A stretch of 18,510 bases of DNA, taken from positions 1-18,510 of the forward strand of contig DNYS01000131.1 in NCBI GenBank assembly GCA_003506735.1, written 5' to 3'. Below the pieces are notes generated by a model. It did no database searches. It was given only the letters and a program-made list of their open reading frames with translations, and was not told the origin of the DNA. Positions 6,918-14,773 of this stretch are shown piece by piece. The DNA is from Nitrospinota bacterium. GTDB lineage: Bacteria > UBA8248. Position 1 is the stretch's first letter. Each line of letters begins with the position of its first letter. Made by a program: the position numbers and the translations under genes.

Positions 6918-7637
6918 TCAGGCTTTTTGCGGGGGCCAGATGCGCGAGCCCACGAGAGGCGAGCCAGGGGGATGGAGAAGATACCCGTGGACCCGGTGGG
7001 TCCACTCCGTCTCCTCGAGAGCCACATAGTTCTCCTCGCGCGCTTCGAGAGATACATACTCGTAGAGCACCGAATGCCGGGGCGCCCCCGAGGAGGCGAG
7101 AAGCTTCCGCGCTCCGACGCAACCCTCGGTTCGCTCCACTCCCGGCATTCTCTCCTGGGCGTACCAGGCCTGGAGATCCGCATCGTTTCCCTGGGCGTCG
7201 TAGCGGCCCATCTGGATGGCGGGAGAAAGCACATCCTCGGCCTCGCGCGAAGCCGCGCTGGGCCCCTCGATCCGCCATTCCTCGCAAAAAATCAGGCCAA
7301 GGGCGTTTATCCGGCGCGAGACCATCTCTCGCGTCTCGGCGCTTTGGCGCTCCTTGAGCTGCGCCGGGCTCGGGTCATGGAACGTCCGCGTGGATTCACC
7401 CCCAAACAGGGCGATGAAGCCCGCTCCCGAGGCCAGGGCCGGATCCTCCTCCCGCCCGAGGCGGGCCAGGACCTTCTCGAACGCTTTTCCCGGGTGCACG
7501 ACCTCGTAGTGGGCGGCCCAAACATAACCGGGGCGGGCCAGCTTTTCGGGAATGTGCACCCTGTGAAACCAGTCCAGATACTCCTTCCGCCCCTCCCGCG
7601 GAAGGTCATAATAAATCGCCCAAATCGCCTTGTCCAT
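6918..7637 (-). CDS. Tandem dimeric alpha-beta barrel (EthD-like) protein, function unknown
   Basis: The 239-residue product appears to hold two copies of a ferredoxin-like alpha-beta barrel fold. The first half begins DKAIWAIYYDLP and contains WFHRVHIPEKLARPGYVWA; the second, from about residue 140, contains WYAQERMPGVERTEG and ARKLL in equivalent places. The W-[FY]-H-x-x-HIP pattern is typical of EthD-type and related monooxygenase/stress barrels, but no catalytic residues can be assigned. The start is uncertain: ATG 7637 has GAGGG just upstream, while an in-frame ATG at 7661 directly abuts the stop of the acyl-CoA dehydrogenase gene but has no ribosome-binding site. It is the last gene of the minus-strand run and probably co-expressed with the dehydrogenase. 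Confidence 0.7.
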   Translation of the reverse strand: MDKAIWAIYYDLPREGRKEYLDWFHRVHIPEKLARPGYVWAAHYEVVHPGKAFEKVLARLGREEDPALASGAGFIALFGGESTRTFHDPSPAQLKERQSAETREMVSRRINALGLIFCEEWRIEGPSAASREAEDVLSPAIQMGRYDAQGNDADLQAWYAQERMPGVERTEGCVGARKLLASSGAPRHSVLYEYVSLEAREENYVALEETEWTHRVHGYLLHPPGSPLVGSRIWPPQKA

Positions 7638-7661
7638 GAATCCCTCGCTGAAATCGTCCAT

Positions 7662-8819
7662 TCAGTCCGCTGGATATTTCTCCACCAGGCGGCGCGCGAT
7701 TACGATGCGCTGGATATCGTTCGCCCCCTCGCCCACCTGAAGGAGGATGGCGTCCCGGTAGTAACGCTCGATGGGAAGCTCCTTGATGTATCCGTAGCCG
7801 CCATGAATGTGAATCGCCATCTCGGACGCCCGCTGGGCCGCGTCGGTGGCGAATAGTTTGGCCATGCCCGCCTCGAGGTCGCAGCGCTCGCCGCTGTCCT
7901 TCATGGCGGCGGCCCGGTAGGTGAGCTGGCGCGCCGCCTCGAGGGAGGTGGCCATGTCCGCCAGCTTGAGCTGGACCGCCTGATGCTCAGCGATGGGTTT
8001 GCCAAATGTGCGGCGCTGCTGGGCGTACTTGAGCGAGGCCTCGAAACAGGCCCGCTGGAGCCCCAGCGCGCGGGCCGCCACCTGGATGCGCCCGATCTCC
8101 AAGGCGGCCATGAGCTGCTGGAAGCCGCGGTTCTCCTCCCCGATGAGGCACGAGGCCGGCACCGGGCAATTCTCGAAGACGAGCTCCCCGGTCCGGATGC
8201 CCTTGTAGCCGAGCTTTTCGAGGTGGCGGCTCACCTTGAAGCCGTCCAGATCGCGGTCCATCATGAGGCAGCTGATCCCCCGGTGGGGCTTGTCCGCCCC
8301 CGGGTTCGTCCGGACCATGATGCCGAAATGCGTGGCGTTCTCGCTGTTGGTGATGAACATCTTCGAGCCGTTCACGATGTAGGCGTTCCCGTCGCGGCGG
8401 GCCGAGGTGCGCATGGCCGCGACGTCCGAGCCGCCGTCGGCTTCGGTGATGCCAATCCCCGTCCGCATCTCGCCCGTGGCCAGGCGGGGCAGCCATTCCT
8501 GGCGCTGCTCGCCGCTGCCGAATTCGCTCACCATCCAAGAGACCATCGAGTGGCTGCCGATGACCCCGGTGAGGCTCATCCAGCCGCGGGCCAGCTCCTC
8601 GGTCAGGACGGCGTAGCTGAGGGCGCCCATTCCCGCGCCGCCGTTTTCCTCGGGGATAATGGCTCCGAAATAGCCGAGCTCCTTCATCCGATCCACCAGC
8701 GGATGGGGATAGGCGTCCCGGTGCTCGAAATCGCTCGCCACCGGGATGACCTCCCGGTCCACGAAATCGCGCACGCTCGCCTCCAGGGCGCGCTGGAATT
8801 CGTTCAGTTGAAAATCCAA
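7662..8819 (-). CDS. Acyl-CoA dehydrogenase
   Basis: This FAD enzyme introduces a trans-2,3 double bond into acyl-CoA thioesters and passes electrons to ETF. The 385 residues match the family length. Visible features are the FAD/substrate segment ITEADGGSDVAAMRT, the middle beta domain, the C-terminal helical motif QRRTFGKPIAEHQAVQLKLADM, and IHIHGGYGYIKELPIERYYRD. The likely catalytic base is Glu364 in VGEGANDIQR, where the family usually has YEGT. The start is taken as TTG at 8817-8819, because AAAGGAGG sits 7 bases upstream and the protein then begins at the normal family position; upstream in-frame ATG codons would add arginine- and glycine-rich sequence unlike the family. Chain-length preference cannot be read. 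Confidence 0.9.
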   Translation of the reverse strand: MDFQLNEFQRALEASVRDFVDREVIPVASDFEHRDAYPHPLVDRMKELGYFGAIIPEENGGAGMGALSYAVLTEELARGWMSLTGVIGSHSMVSWMVSEFGSGEQRQEWLPRLATGEMRTGIGITEADGGSDVAAMRTSARRDGNAYIVNGSKMFITNSENATHFGIMVRTNPGADKPHRGISCLMMDRDLDGFKVSRHLEKLGYKGIRTGELVFENCPVPASCLIGEENRGFQQLMAALEIGRIQVAARALGLQRACFEASLKYAQQRRTFGKPIAEHQAVQLKLADMATSLEAARQLTYRAAAMKDSGERCDLEAGMAKLFATDAAQRASEMAIHIHGGYGYIKELPIERYYRDAILLQVGEGANDIQRIVIARRLVEKYPAD

Positions 8820-8871
8820 TCCATCCCCTCCTTTGGAGTCCCTGCTCCGCATCGGTGCGAAAATGGCGCGC

Positions 8872-9492
8872 CTACCCCCGCCTCCGGGCCACGCCCTGGT
8901 ATATCTCCCCCTGGATTCGCGGGGTCTTGGGCATCCGGAAACGGTCGAGCCGCTCGATCTCAAGCCCCGCCTCCCGGATAAATTCGTCGATCTTCCGGTT
9001 CATGTTGCACCCGCAGCCCAAAACGCGCTGCACCGGGTTGAGCCGGTCCTGCCACCGGGCCGTTCGCTCGTCGTCGCTCCGCCCGTGCTCCAAAAAGATG
9101 AACCTTCCCTCCGGCTTGAGGACGCGGCGGGTTTCTTCCAGGGCCTTTTTCAGATCCGGAATCGTGCACAGCGTCCAGGTGGACACCACGCAATCGAATC
9201 GTCCCGCATCGTAGGGAAGTTTTTCCGCGCCGAGCGCCTTGCGGCTGACTGGAATTCCCGCGGCGGCGATTCGCCCCTCGACGCGCTTGGGGAGCAAGGT
9301 TGCGAGATCGACCATGAACAGCGCATCCACCCCCTCGGGATAATGCGCCAAATTCAGTCCGGTGCCGAAACCGAGTTCGAGCACATCCCCGCGGGCGGGC
9401 TTCAGCGCTAATTCCCGCTTCCGCTGGAAATGGGGGCCTCCCTTGATCCAATCCATTCCCTGCGGGAAGAAAAAATCCGCATACAGGCCCAT
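8872..9492 (-). CDS. Class I SAM-dependent methyltransferase (UbiE/METTL7-like)
   Basis: The 206-residue protein has motif I VLELGFGTG at residues 37-45, an acidic motif II around MVDLA, and the FDCVVSTWTLCTIPD and LKPEGRFIFLEHG segments of Rossmann-fold methyltransferases. The late GCGCNMNR segment resembles methyltransferases annotated near METTL7 and phosphatidylethanolamine/arsenite-type enzymes, but the substrate is not determinable. ATG 9492 has AGGGAGG upstream. It lies 36 bases after the ferredoxin gene and about 50 bases before the acyl-CoA dehydrogenase gene on the same strand, so co-transcription is likely. It has no membrane segment. Confidence 0.85.
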   Translation of the reverse strand: MGLYADFFFPQGMDWIKGGPHFQRKRELALKPARGDVLELGFGTGLNLAHYPEGVDALFMVDLATLLPKRVEGRIAAAGIPVSRKALGAEKLPYDAGRFDCVVSTWTLCTIPDLKKALEETRRVLKPEGRFIFLEHGRSDDERTARWQDRLNPVQRVLGCGCNMNRKIDEFIREAGLEIERLDRFRMPKTPRIQGEIYQGVARRRG

Positions 9493-9528
9493 GATTCCGC
9501 CCTCCCTGCGAGGAAACCCGCTCCCCCC

Positions 9529-9867
9529 CTAGAGCATCGAAAATCCGGTAGGCGCATCGGGGATGAGCAGCTTCTCGACGGGCACCCCCCGGTCCAGGTG
9601 GGAATCCACAATTTCCTCAGCGTCCTCCACGCGGACGCCCTCATACCAGACGTTGTCCGGCATTACGCAAACGATCGGCCCGCCCGAGCAAATGTCCAGA
9701 CAGGAGGTCTTGAGAACCCGCGCCTTGCTCTTGAGGCCCTTATCGGCGATCAATTCCTTGATTCTCTCGCGCACCTCCACCGAGCCGCACCGGGCGCAGC
9801 TTCCCTTGGGGTGGCCCTCCTCCCGCTCGTTCGTGCAGACCAGGACATAGCGCTTTTTCGCGTGCAT
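9529..9867 (-). CDS. Thioredoxin-like [2Fe-2S] ferredoxin
   Basis: This is a 112-residue cytoplasmic electron carrier. Probable cluster ligands are C11 (VLVCTNE), C24 (GSCARC), C56 and C60 (SCLDIC). This spacing matches the thioredoxin-fold ferredoxin of Aquifex (Cys 9, 22, 55, 59 from memory). Additional cysteines C27 and C67 are present. The C-terminal half has the VWYEGVRVEDAEEIV segment typical of the family. The start ATG 9867 has GAGGAG about 8 bases upstream. It is the first gene of a minus-strand run and is transcribed divergently from lutA. Which partner it serves (acyl-CoA dehydrogenase, Lut complex or another) is unknown. Confidence 0.9.
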   Translation of the reverse strand: MHAKKRYVLVCTNEREEGHPKGSCARCGSVEVRERIKELIADKGLKSKARVLKTSCLDICSGGPIVCVMPDNVWYEGVRVEDAEEIVDSHLDRGVPVEKLLIPDAPTGFSML

Positions 9868-9890
9868 TCGACTTTCTCCTCGGTAACCAC

Positions 9891-9915
9891 TCGGCCCGGA
9901 TTTAAACCGGACCGA
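9891..9915. promoter_or_regulatory. Imperfect palindrome, candidate operator between divergent operons
   Basis: The 25-base sequence has outer arms TCGG/CCGA and inner arms CCGG/CCGG around ATTTAAA, with one mismatched position between arms. It lies 24 bases upstream of the ferredoxin start and in the shared region with lutA. A dyad of this size suits a dimeric repressor, such as a GntR- or TetR-type regulator, but no such gene is in the window and the sequence does not match the LldR/PdhR operator I know. Confidence 0.35.
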
Positions 9916-10075
9916 AATCGGCGAATTGCCCGGAACACCCGAACGCTAACATCTCTCCCGATAGACCATCAAACGCCAAGCGGGTTCGTGGAGCAGATTG
10001 GTGGAGCGAATTCGGGGGGAAAGATCGGATTCGCTGGGGTTCCGGCACCCCTTGTCCCGTTGCCCCCGCAAACAA

Positions 10076-10084
10076 TGGTATGAT
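10076..10084 (+). promoter_or_regulatory. Extended -10 promoter for lutA-lutBC
   Basis: TG at 10076-10077 followed by one base and TATGAT (10079-10084) forms an extended -10. The -35 region is poor: TTGTCC at 10052-10057 is 21 bases away, too far for normal spacing. Start of transcription would be near 10091, giving a leader of about 30 bases before ATG 10121. Confidence 0.45.
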
Positions 10085-10120
10085 GTCCCAAAGAGTCTCC
10101 ATCGCACCGAAAGGATCGGC

Positions 10121-10948
10121 ATGGACATCGAAGAACGGGATATTCGTCCGGAAGGGGCCGAAAACGGCAACCCACCTCCTCCCCCGGCCCGCGTCATTCT
10201 TTTTCCCACCTGCCTGGTGGATTCGTTTTTCCCCGGTGTCGGCGAGGCGTCCGTTCACCTTATCGAGCGGACGGGCGCCGAGGTTATCGTGCCCGATGGG
10301 CTGACCTGCTGCGGCCTGCCCCTTTTCAACAACGGGTTTCCCGATGAGGCCCGAAAGGCCCTCGAAACCCAGATGGACCTCTTGGGTGGAGAGGCTCCTA
10401 TCGTCGTCCCCTCGGGATCGTGCGCGTGGATGCTGCGGTGTGTCCTTCCCACCCTTTTTCCGGAAGACCCCTGGCTCCGCTCCAAGGCCGAACGGATCGC
10501 TTTGCGCGTCCAAGAACTCTCCCAGTTCCTCGGCCGCTACGGCGGCGGCGAACCGGGGGAGCATCTCCCGGGCAAGACCGTCTACCACGACTCCTGCCAC
10601 CTTCTGAGGGGCTTGGGAGAGCGGGAGGCCCCCCGGCGGCTGCTCGATGGCGCTTGCGAGAGGCGCGAGGAGATGACGGGGGCGGATCGGTGCTGCGGAT
10701 TCGGCGGGAGTTTCGCCGTCAAATTCCCCGAGGTTTCCTGCGCGATGCTCGACGAGAAGATCGGCGCCGCCGAAAAGGCCGGGGCCGACTGGATGGTGGC
10801 GGCGGACGCGGGCTGCATTCTCCAGATCGGCTGCGGCCTCTCGAAGCGGGGCTCGAAAATCCGCCTGCTTCACCTGGCGCAGGCATTGGCCGGCCCGAAT
10901 GCGCCCGGCTGGCCCGACAGCGATCCACCCGAAGAGAGGGCACCGTGA
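10121..10948 (+). CDS. lutA: LutA/YkgE-type (Fe-S)-binding protein, L-lactate oxidation
   Basis: LutA is the CCG-domain subunit of the LutABC iron-sulfur complex that oxidises L-lactate to pyruvate. The 275-residue product carries two CCG repeats: the first with C31, C63-C64 (LTCCGLP) and C101 (SGSC); the second with C159 (YHDSCHLLR), C191-C192 (RCCGFGG) and C232 (DAGC). This is the full ligand set of the family. There is a short proline-rich stretch near residues 18-22. ATG 10121 is chosen because AAAGGA is about 7 bases upstream and an extended -10 precedes it. The stop codon overlaps the next gene's GTG start (GTGA), indicating translational coupling with the LutBC fusion. Confidence 0.92.
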   Translation: MDIEERDIRPEGAENGNPPPPPARVILFPTCLVDSFFPGVGEASVHLIERTGAEVIVPDGLTCCGLPLFNNGFPDEARKALETQMDLLGGEAPIVVPSGSCAWMLRCVLPTLFPEDPWLRSKAERIALRVQELSQFLGRYGGGEPGEHLPGKTVYHDSCHLLRGLGEREAPRRLLDGACERREEMTGADRCCGFGGSFAVKFPEVSCAMLDEKIGAAEKAGADWMVAADAGCILQIGCGLSKRGSKIRLLHLAQALAGPNAPGWPDSDPPEERAP

Positions 10949-13152
10949 CATCCCCATTCAACAAGCGGGCAGCGGCCGCCCTCGCCGACGACGGACTCCA
11001 GGAAGCGCTCCGGGTCGCGACCTCCCGCTTCGGAGATATGAGGAAGCAGGCCTTCGAGTCCACCGCCGCTCCCCTGCCCTTGCGCGCACGGGCCAGGGAG
11101 ATCCGCCGCCATACCTTCGATGACCTGGACCGCCATCTGGACACCCTTTTCACCAGCCTCCGGAGGCTGGGCGTCCATGTCCACTCCGCCGCCGACTCGA
11201 GCGAAGCCAACAAGATCATCCTCGGCATCGCCCGCCGCCACGGGGTCCAAACCGTCGTTAAGAGCAAATCCATGGCCACCGAGGAGATTCACCTCAACGC
11301 CGCATTCGAGGCGGCCGGTATCACCCCTTTCGAAACGGACCTGGGCGAGTGGATTCTCCAGCTTGCCGGGGATGTCCCCAGCCATCTGGTCGCGCCCGCC
11401 CTCCACAAAACCCGGGAGCAGGTGGCCCAACTCTTCGCCGAAAAAGTGGACACGGGAATCGGCGGCGATCCGCGCGACCTGACGGCGGCGGCCCGGAAAA
11501 AACTCCGCGGGGAATTTCTCCGCGCCGGGATGGGGGTGAGCGGGGTTAATTTCGCCATCGCTGAGACGGGCACCCTCTGCCTCGTCACGAACGAGGGAAA
11601 CGGCCGTCTGGTAACGACGCTGCCCAAGGTTCATGTCGCCGTCATGGGATTCGAAAAGGTGGTTCCCACGGTGGAGGAGGCGCTTACCCTGCTGGCCGTG
11701 CTTCCGCGCAGCGCGACGGGCCAGAAGGTGACCAGCTACTTCACGATGCTGACGGGTCCCCGGCGGGCGGACGAGGCGGACGGCCCCGATGAGATGCATC
11801 TCGTCGTCCTCGACAACGGGCGCTCGCGCCATTTGGGAGGACCCTTTCACGAAGCCTTCTATTGCATCCGCTGCGGGGCGTGCCAGAACGCCTGCCCGGT
11901 GTACCAGAGCGTCGGGGGCCATGCCTACGATTCGGTCTACGGCGGCCCCATCGGGGCGATCATCAGCCCGATGCTCTACGGCGTGGAGGCCTCGGGAGAG
12001 CTATCCGCCGCCTCGAGCCTGTGCGGCGCCTGCCAGGAGGCCTGCCCCGTCTTCGTGGATATTCCCAGAATGCTGCTCGAAATGCGCCAGATGCGCGTCG
12101 CCCGGCGCCAGATTTCATCCTTCGAGCGGGCGGCCTTCCGGCTCGGAGGGTGGACGATGCGGAACCCCTGGATATGGGGCCTGGGCGTAAAGCTTCTTCC
12201 GCCCCTCCTCGGTCCGCTCGTCCGGAGGGGGATGATGGATTGGCTGCCAGGACCGGCGGGCGCCTGGATGAAGGGCCGCGCCCTGCCGCCGCCCGCAAAA
12301 AAGAGTTTCCGGGCCCTTTGGCGCGAGCGCCGGCGCGGGTCGGGTGGCGCCACTCCGCCTCCTCCAACCGCGGCCCCCCCGGAAGAGCCCCTGGATGGGT
12401 CCGGGCAAATTGTTGAGCAGACCCGCCGCTCGCTCTCGCTCGCTCATGGACTCTCCCACGGCCCGGCGGATGCGCCCCCGGGTCCCCTGCCCGAGGTGGA
12501 TGTTCCGGACCCGGTCGGGCGGTTCTGTACGGAATTCGAGGGGGCCGGCGGCCATGCCTACAGGCCGGAGACGCTGGATGCGGCGAGGGAGGTAGTCCTG
12601 ACCCTCTTCAGGCGTTTCGGTGGCCGGCCCTCCGCTGTAAGCGAGGGCCTCGCGCTCCCGGCCGGAGACTGGCTCCGGGAAGAGGGGGCGGAAGTCCTCC
12701 CCCTCTCCCCCGCCGGAGACGATTGCCGGGAGGGGCTCGCGCGGGCCGGGATCGGCGTCACCGGGTGCGACTGGGCCATTTCCGAGACGGGAACGGTCGT
12801 CCTCCTGAGTTCGGACCGCTGTCCGCGCCTCTACTCCCTGCTGCCCGAGGTTCATCTGGTCCTGATTCCCGAGGATAGAATCATTCCCCATCTTTCGGCC
12901 GCCGGGCCGCTCATCCAGGGCGCCCTGAGCGGCGGGAACGCGGCTCCGAGCTGCGTCAACCTGATCACCGGGCCCAGCCGGTCCGCCGACATCGGGCTCA
13001 CCCTCATCGAAGGCGTCCACGGCCCCTGCGAGATTCACGCGATTCTGGTGCCGGCGGCCATGTCGGATTCCTCCGGCGATTCTCCACCAACCTCGGCACC
13101 GCCCCCGGCCCCGGCCGACGAATCGACCCCCTTCACCCTCGATGAGGATTAA
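10945..13152 (+). CDS. lutB: LutB-LutC fusion protein: two LUD domains plus 2x[4Fe-4S]
   Basis: This 735-residue protein joins two Lut subunits normally encoded separately. Residues 1 to about 465 are LutB: an N-terminal LUD domain (VNFAIAETGTLCLVTNEGNG), then a bacterial ferredoxin-type pair of clusters with C307, C310, C313, C317 (CIRCGACQNACP) and C360, C363, C367 (CGACQEACP), and a C-terminal segment ending PPPAKKSFRALWRER. A proline/glycine-rich linker of about 50 residues follows. From about residue 515 comes LutC, a second LUD domain with CDWAISETGTVVLLSS and LLPEVHLVLIPEDRIIP. It ends in a proline/serine-rich acidic tail. The start is GTG 10945, overlapping the lutA stop, with GAGAGGG upstream. 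No frameshift is needed for the fusion. With lutA it should supply the whole LutABC lactate-oxidising complex. Confidence 0.9.
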   Translation: MTSPFNKRAAAALADDGLQEALRVATSRFGDMRKQAFESTAAPLPLRARAREIRRHTFDDLDRHLDTLFTSLRRLGVHVHSAADSSEANKIILGIARRHGVQTVVKSKSMATEEIHLNAAFEAAGITPFETDLGEWILQLAGDVPSHLVAPALHKTREQVAQLFAEKVDTGIGGDPRDLTAAARKKLRGEFLRAGMGVSGVNFAIAETGTLCLVTNEGNGRLVTTLPKVHVAVMGFEKVVPTVEEALTLLAVLPRSATGQKVTSYFTMLTGPRRADEADGPDEMHLVVLDNGRSRHLGGPFHEAFYCIRCGACQNACPVYQSVGGHAYDSVYGGPIGAIISPMLYGVEASGELSAASSLCGACQEACPVFVDIPRMLLEMRQMRVARRQISSFERAAFRLGGWTMRNPWIWGLGVKLLPPLLGPLVRRGMMDWLPGPAGAWMKGRALPPPAKKSFRALWRERRRGSGGATPPPPTAAPPEEPLDGSGQIVEQTRRSLSLAHGLSHGPADAPPGPLPEVDVPDPVGRFCTEFEGAGGHAYRPETLDAAREVVLTLFRRFGGRPSAVSEGLALPAGDWLREEGAEVLPLSPAGDDCREGLARAGIGVTGCDWAISETGTVVLLSSDRCPRLYSLLPEVHLVLIPEDRIIPHLSAAGPLIQGALSGGNAAPSCVNLITGPSRSADIGLTLIEGVHGPCEIHAILVPAAMSDSSGDSPPTSAPPPAPADESTPFTLDED

Positions 13153-13186
13153 GAAAAAAATCCCCCGGCCCTGATGGACCGGGGGA
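13151..13186 (-). terminator. Strong intrinsic terminator of the glnB-glnD-glnA operon
   Basis: TCCCCCGG (13161-13168) pairs perfectly with CCGGGGGA (13179-13186); on the minus strand the hairpin is followed by seven T, a C and two T. It is 38 bases past the glnA stop. On the plus strand it directly follows the lutBC stop, but the downstream sequence has only a short T-run, so it probably terminates lutBC less efficiently. Confidence 0.85.
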
Positions 13187-13223
13187 TGGGTGTTTCCCCT
13201 TCCGTCTTGCCGTATCCCTTGCT

Positions 13224-14681
13224 CTAGATGTCGTAGTAGAGCGTGAACTCGTAGGGGTGGGGCCGGAGCCGGATGGCGTCCACCTCTTCCACGCGCTTGT
13301 AGTCGATCCAGTTTTCGATCATGTCCTTCGAGAATACATCTCCCTTGAGCAGAAATTCGTGGTCCGCCTCGAGGGCGTCGAGCGCCTCAGGAAGGCTTCC
13401 GGGCGTCTGCTTGACGCCTGCCGTCTCTTCGGGATCGAGGTCGTAGAGGTTCTTGTCGATTGGCTTGGGGGGCAGAATCTTGTTCTGGATTCCGTCGAGG
13501 CCCGCCATGAGCATGGCCGAGAACGCCAGGTAGGGGTTGCAGGCGGGGTCCGGGCAACGGAACTCGACCCGCTTGGCTTTTTCGCTGGTCGAGTACATCG
13601 GGATGCGCACGCAAGCGCTGCGGTTCCGGCAGCTGTAAACCAGGTTGATGGGCGCCTCATAGCCCGGCACGAGACGGCGGTAGCTGTTCGTGGTCGGGTT
13701 GGTGAGGGCCAGGAGGGCCGGGGTGTGCTTGAGCAGGCCGCCGATATAGTAGAGCCCCGTCTGGCTCAGATCGCCGTAGGTGCCCGCCTGGAAAAACTGG
13801 TTTTTCCCTTTTTTCCAGACACTCTGGTGGGTGTGCATGCCCGTTCCGTTGTCCATGAAAACGGGCTTGGGCATGAAGGTGGCCGTCTTGCCGTGGCGGC
13901 GGGCGACGTTCTTCACGACGTACTTGTACTTCATCAGCTTATCGGCCGTTATCAGAAGCTCGTCGTAGCGAATGTCGATCTCGCCCTGGCCGGCGCTGGC
14001 CACCTCGTGGTGATGCACCTCAGTTTCAATCCCCAGGTCCAGCATGGTCAGCATCATCTCGGAGCGGATGTCCTGGAGGGTGTCCGAGGGCGGGGTGGGA
14101 AAGTAGCCTTCCTTGTAGCGCAACTTGTGGCCCAGGTTGGGGCCCTCGTCGGTGCCCGTGTTCCAGGCGGCCTCGACCGAATCCACCTCGTAGAAGGCGT
14201 GATTTTCGGCCTGGTTGAACCGCACGTCGTCAAAAATGAAAAACTCGGCCTCGGGGCCGAAATAGGCCACGTCGCCGATGCCGGTGGAGTTGAGGTAGCG
14301 TTCGGCCTTGATGGCGATGTGGCGCGGGTCCCGGTCATAGAGTTCGAGGGTGATCGGATCCTTGATGTCGCAGATGAGAACCAGGGTCGGAATCTCGAGG
14401 AAGGGATCCATGAATGCCGTATCCGGATCCGGCATGAGAAGCATGTCGCTCTCGTTGATGGCCTGGAAGCCCCGGATGCTCGATCCGTCGAAGCCGACGC
14501 CCTCGGCGAACGTATCCGCCCCCAGCGTTCCGATCGGAGATGAGAAATGCTGCCACATGCCCGGCATGTCGGTGAAGCGGTAGTCCACGATCTTGGCCCC
14601 GCCGTCCTTGGCCAATTTGAGGACCGCGGAGACAACGCTCCCGCCCCCTTTTGAGGATGCTTTTTTCGATCTCGTTGCCAT
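13224..14681 (-). CDS. glnA: Glutamine synthetase type I (adenylylatable)
   Basis: GlnA condenses ammonia with glutamate using ATP, as a cytoplasmic dodecamer. The 485-residue product includes the [10 protein letters not shown] segment, the glutamate/metal-binding [11 protein letters not shown], the ATP-binding [13 protein letters not shown], and [17 protein letters not shown]. Tyr413 in [10 protein letters not shown] is the equivalent of the adenylylated Tyr397 of E. coli, so it is a GSI-beta type subject to GlnE control. The N-terminus has a lysine/serine/glycine-rich extension of about 15 residues ([14 protein letters not shown]) not found in the E. coli enzyme. ATG 14681 is preceded by GGAGGGG. 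It is 92 bases downstream of glnD, with a GC-rich hairpin between them, and no separate sigma-54 promoter was seen in that gap. Confidence 0.97.
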   Translation of the reverse strand: MATRSKKASSKGGGSVVSAVLKLAKDGGAKIVDYRFTDMPGMWQHFSSPIGTLGADTFAEGVGFDGSSIRGFQAINESDMLLMPDPDTAFMDPFLEIPTLVLICDIKDPITLELYDRDPRHIAIKAERYLNSTGIGDVAYFGPEAEFFIFDDVRFNQAENHAFYEVDSVEAAWNTGTDEGPNLGHKLRYKEGYFPTPPSDTLQDIRSEMMLTMLDLGIETEVHHHEVASAGQGEIDIRYDELLITADKLMKYKYVVKNVARRHGKTATFMPKPVFMDNGTGMHTHQSVWKKGKNQFFQAGTYGDLSQTGLYYIGGLLKHTPALLALTNPTTNSYRRLVPGYEAPINLVYSCRNRSACVRIPMYSTSEKAKRVEFRCPDPACNPYLAFSAMLMAGLDGIQNKILPPKPIDKNLYDLDPEETAGVKQTPGSLPEALDALEADHEFLLKGDVFSKDMIENWIDYKRVEEVDAIRLRPHPYEFTLYYDI

Positions 14682-14746
14682 GGTGTTGACCCCTCCAATT
14701 AGTTGAACATTCGAATTGCCCGATGAAAATCCACCCGGTCCCGCAT

Positions 14747-14766
14747 CCCGGGGTTCATCCCCCGGG
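14747..14766 (-). other. GC-rich hairpin in the glnD-glnA intergenic gap
   Basis: CCCGGGG (14747-14753) and CCCCGGG (14760-14766) form a perfect 7-bp all-GC stem with a 6-base loop. No T-tract follows on the minus strand, so it is not a standard terminator. It may be a processing or stabilising element that raises glnA mRNA over glnBD. That role is inference. Confidence 0.45.
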
Positions 14767-14773
14767 CCGGCCC

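Noticed and set aside
7983..8981. Plus-strand 332-residue open frame
   Set aside because: It is antisense to the acyl-CoA dehydrogenase and methyltransferase genes; His/Ala/Arg-rich composition typical of a shadow.
10044..10057. Sigma-54-like GGCAC upstream of lutA
   Set aside because: GGCAC is present but the -12 position reads CC instead of GC and TTG is out of register.
13257..14543. Plus-strand 428-residue open frame
   Set aside because: It is antisense to glnA, a clear and complete gene.
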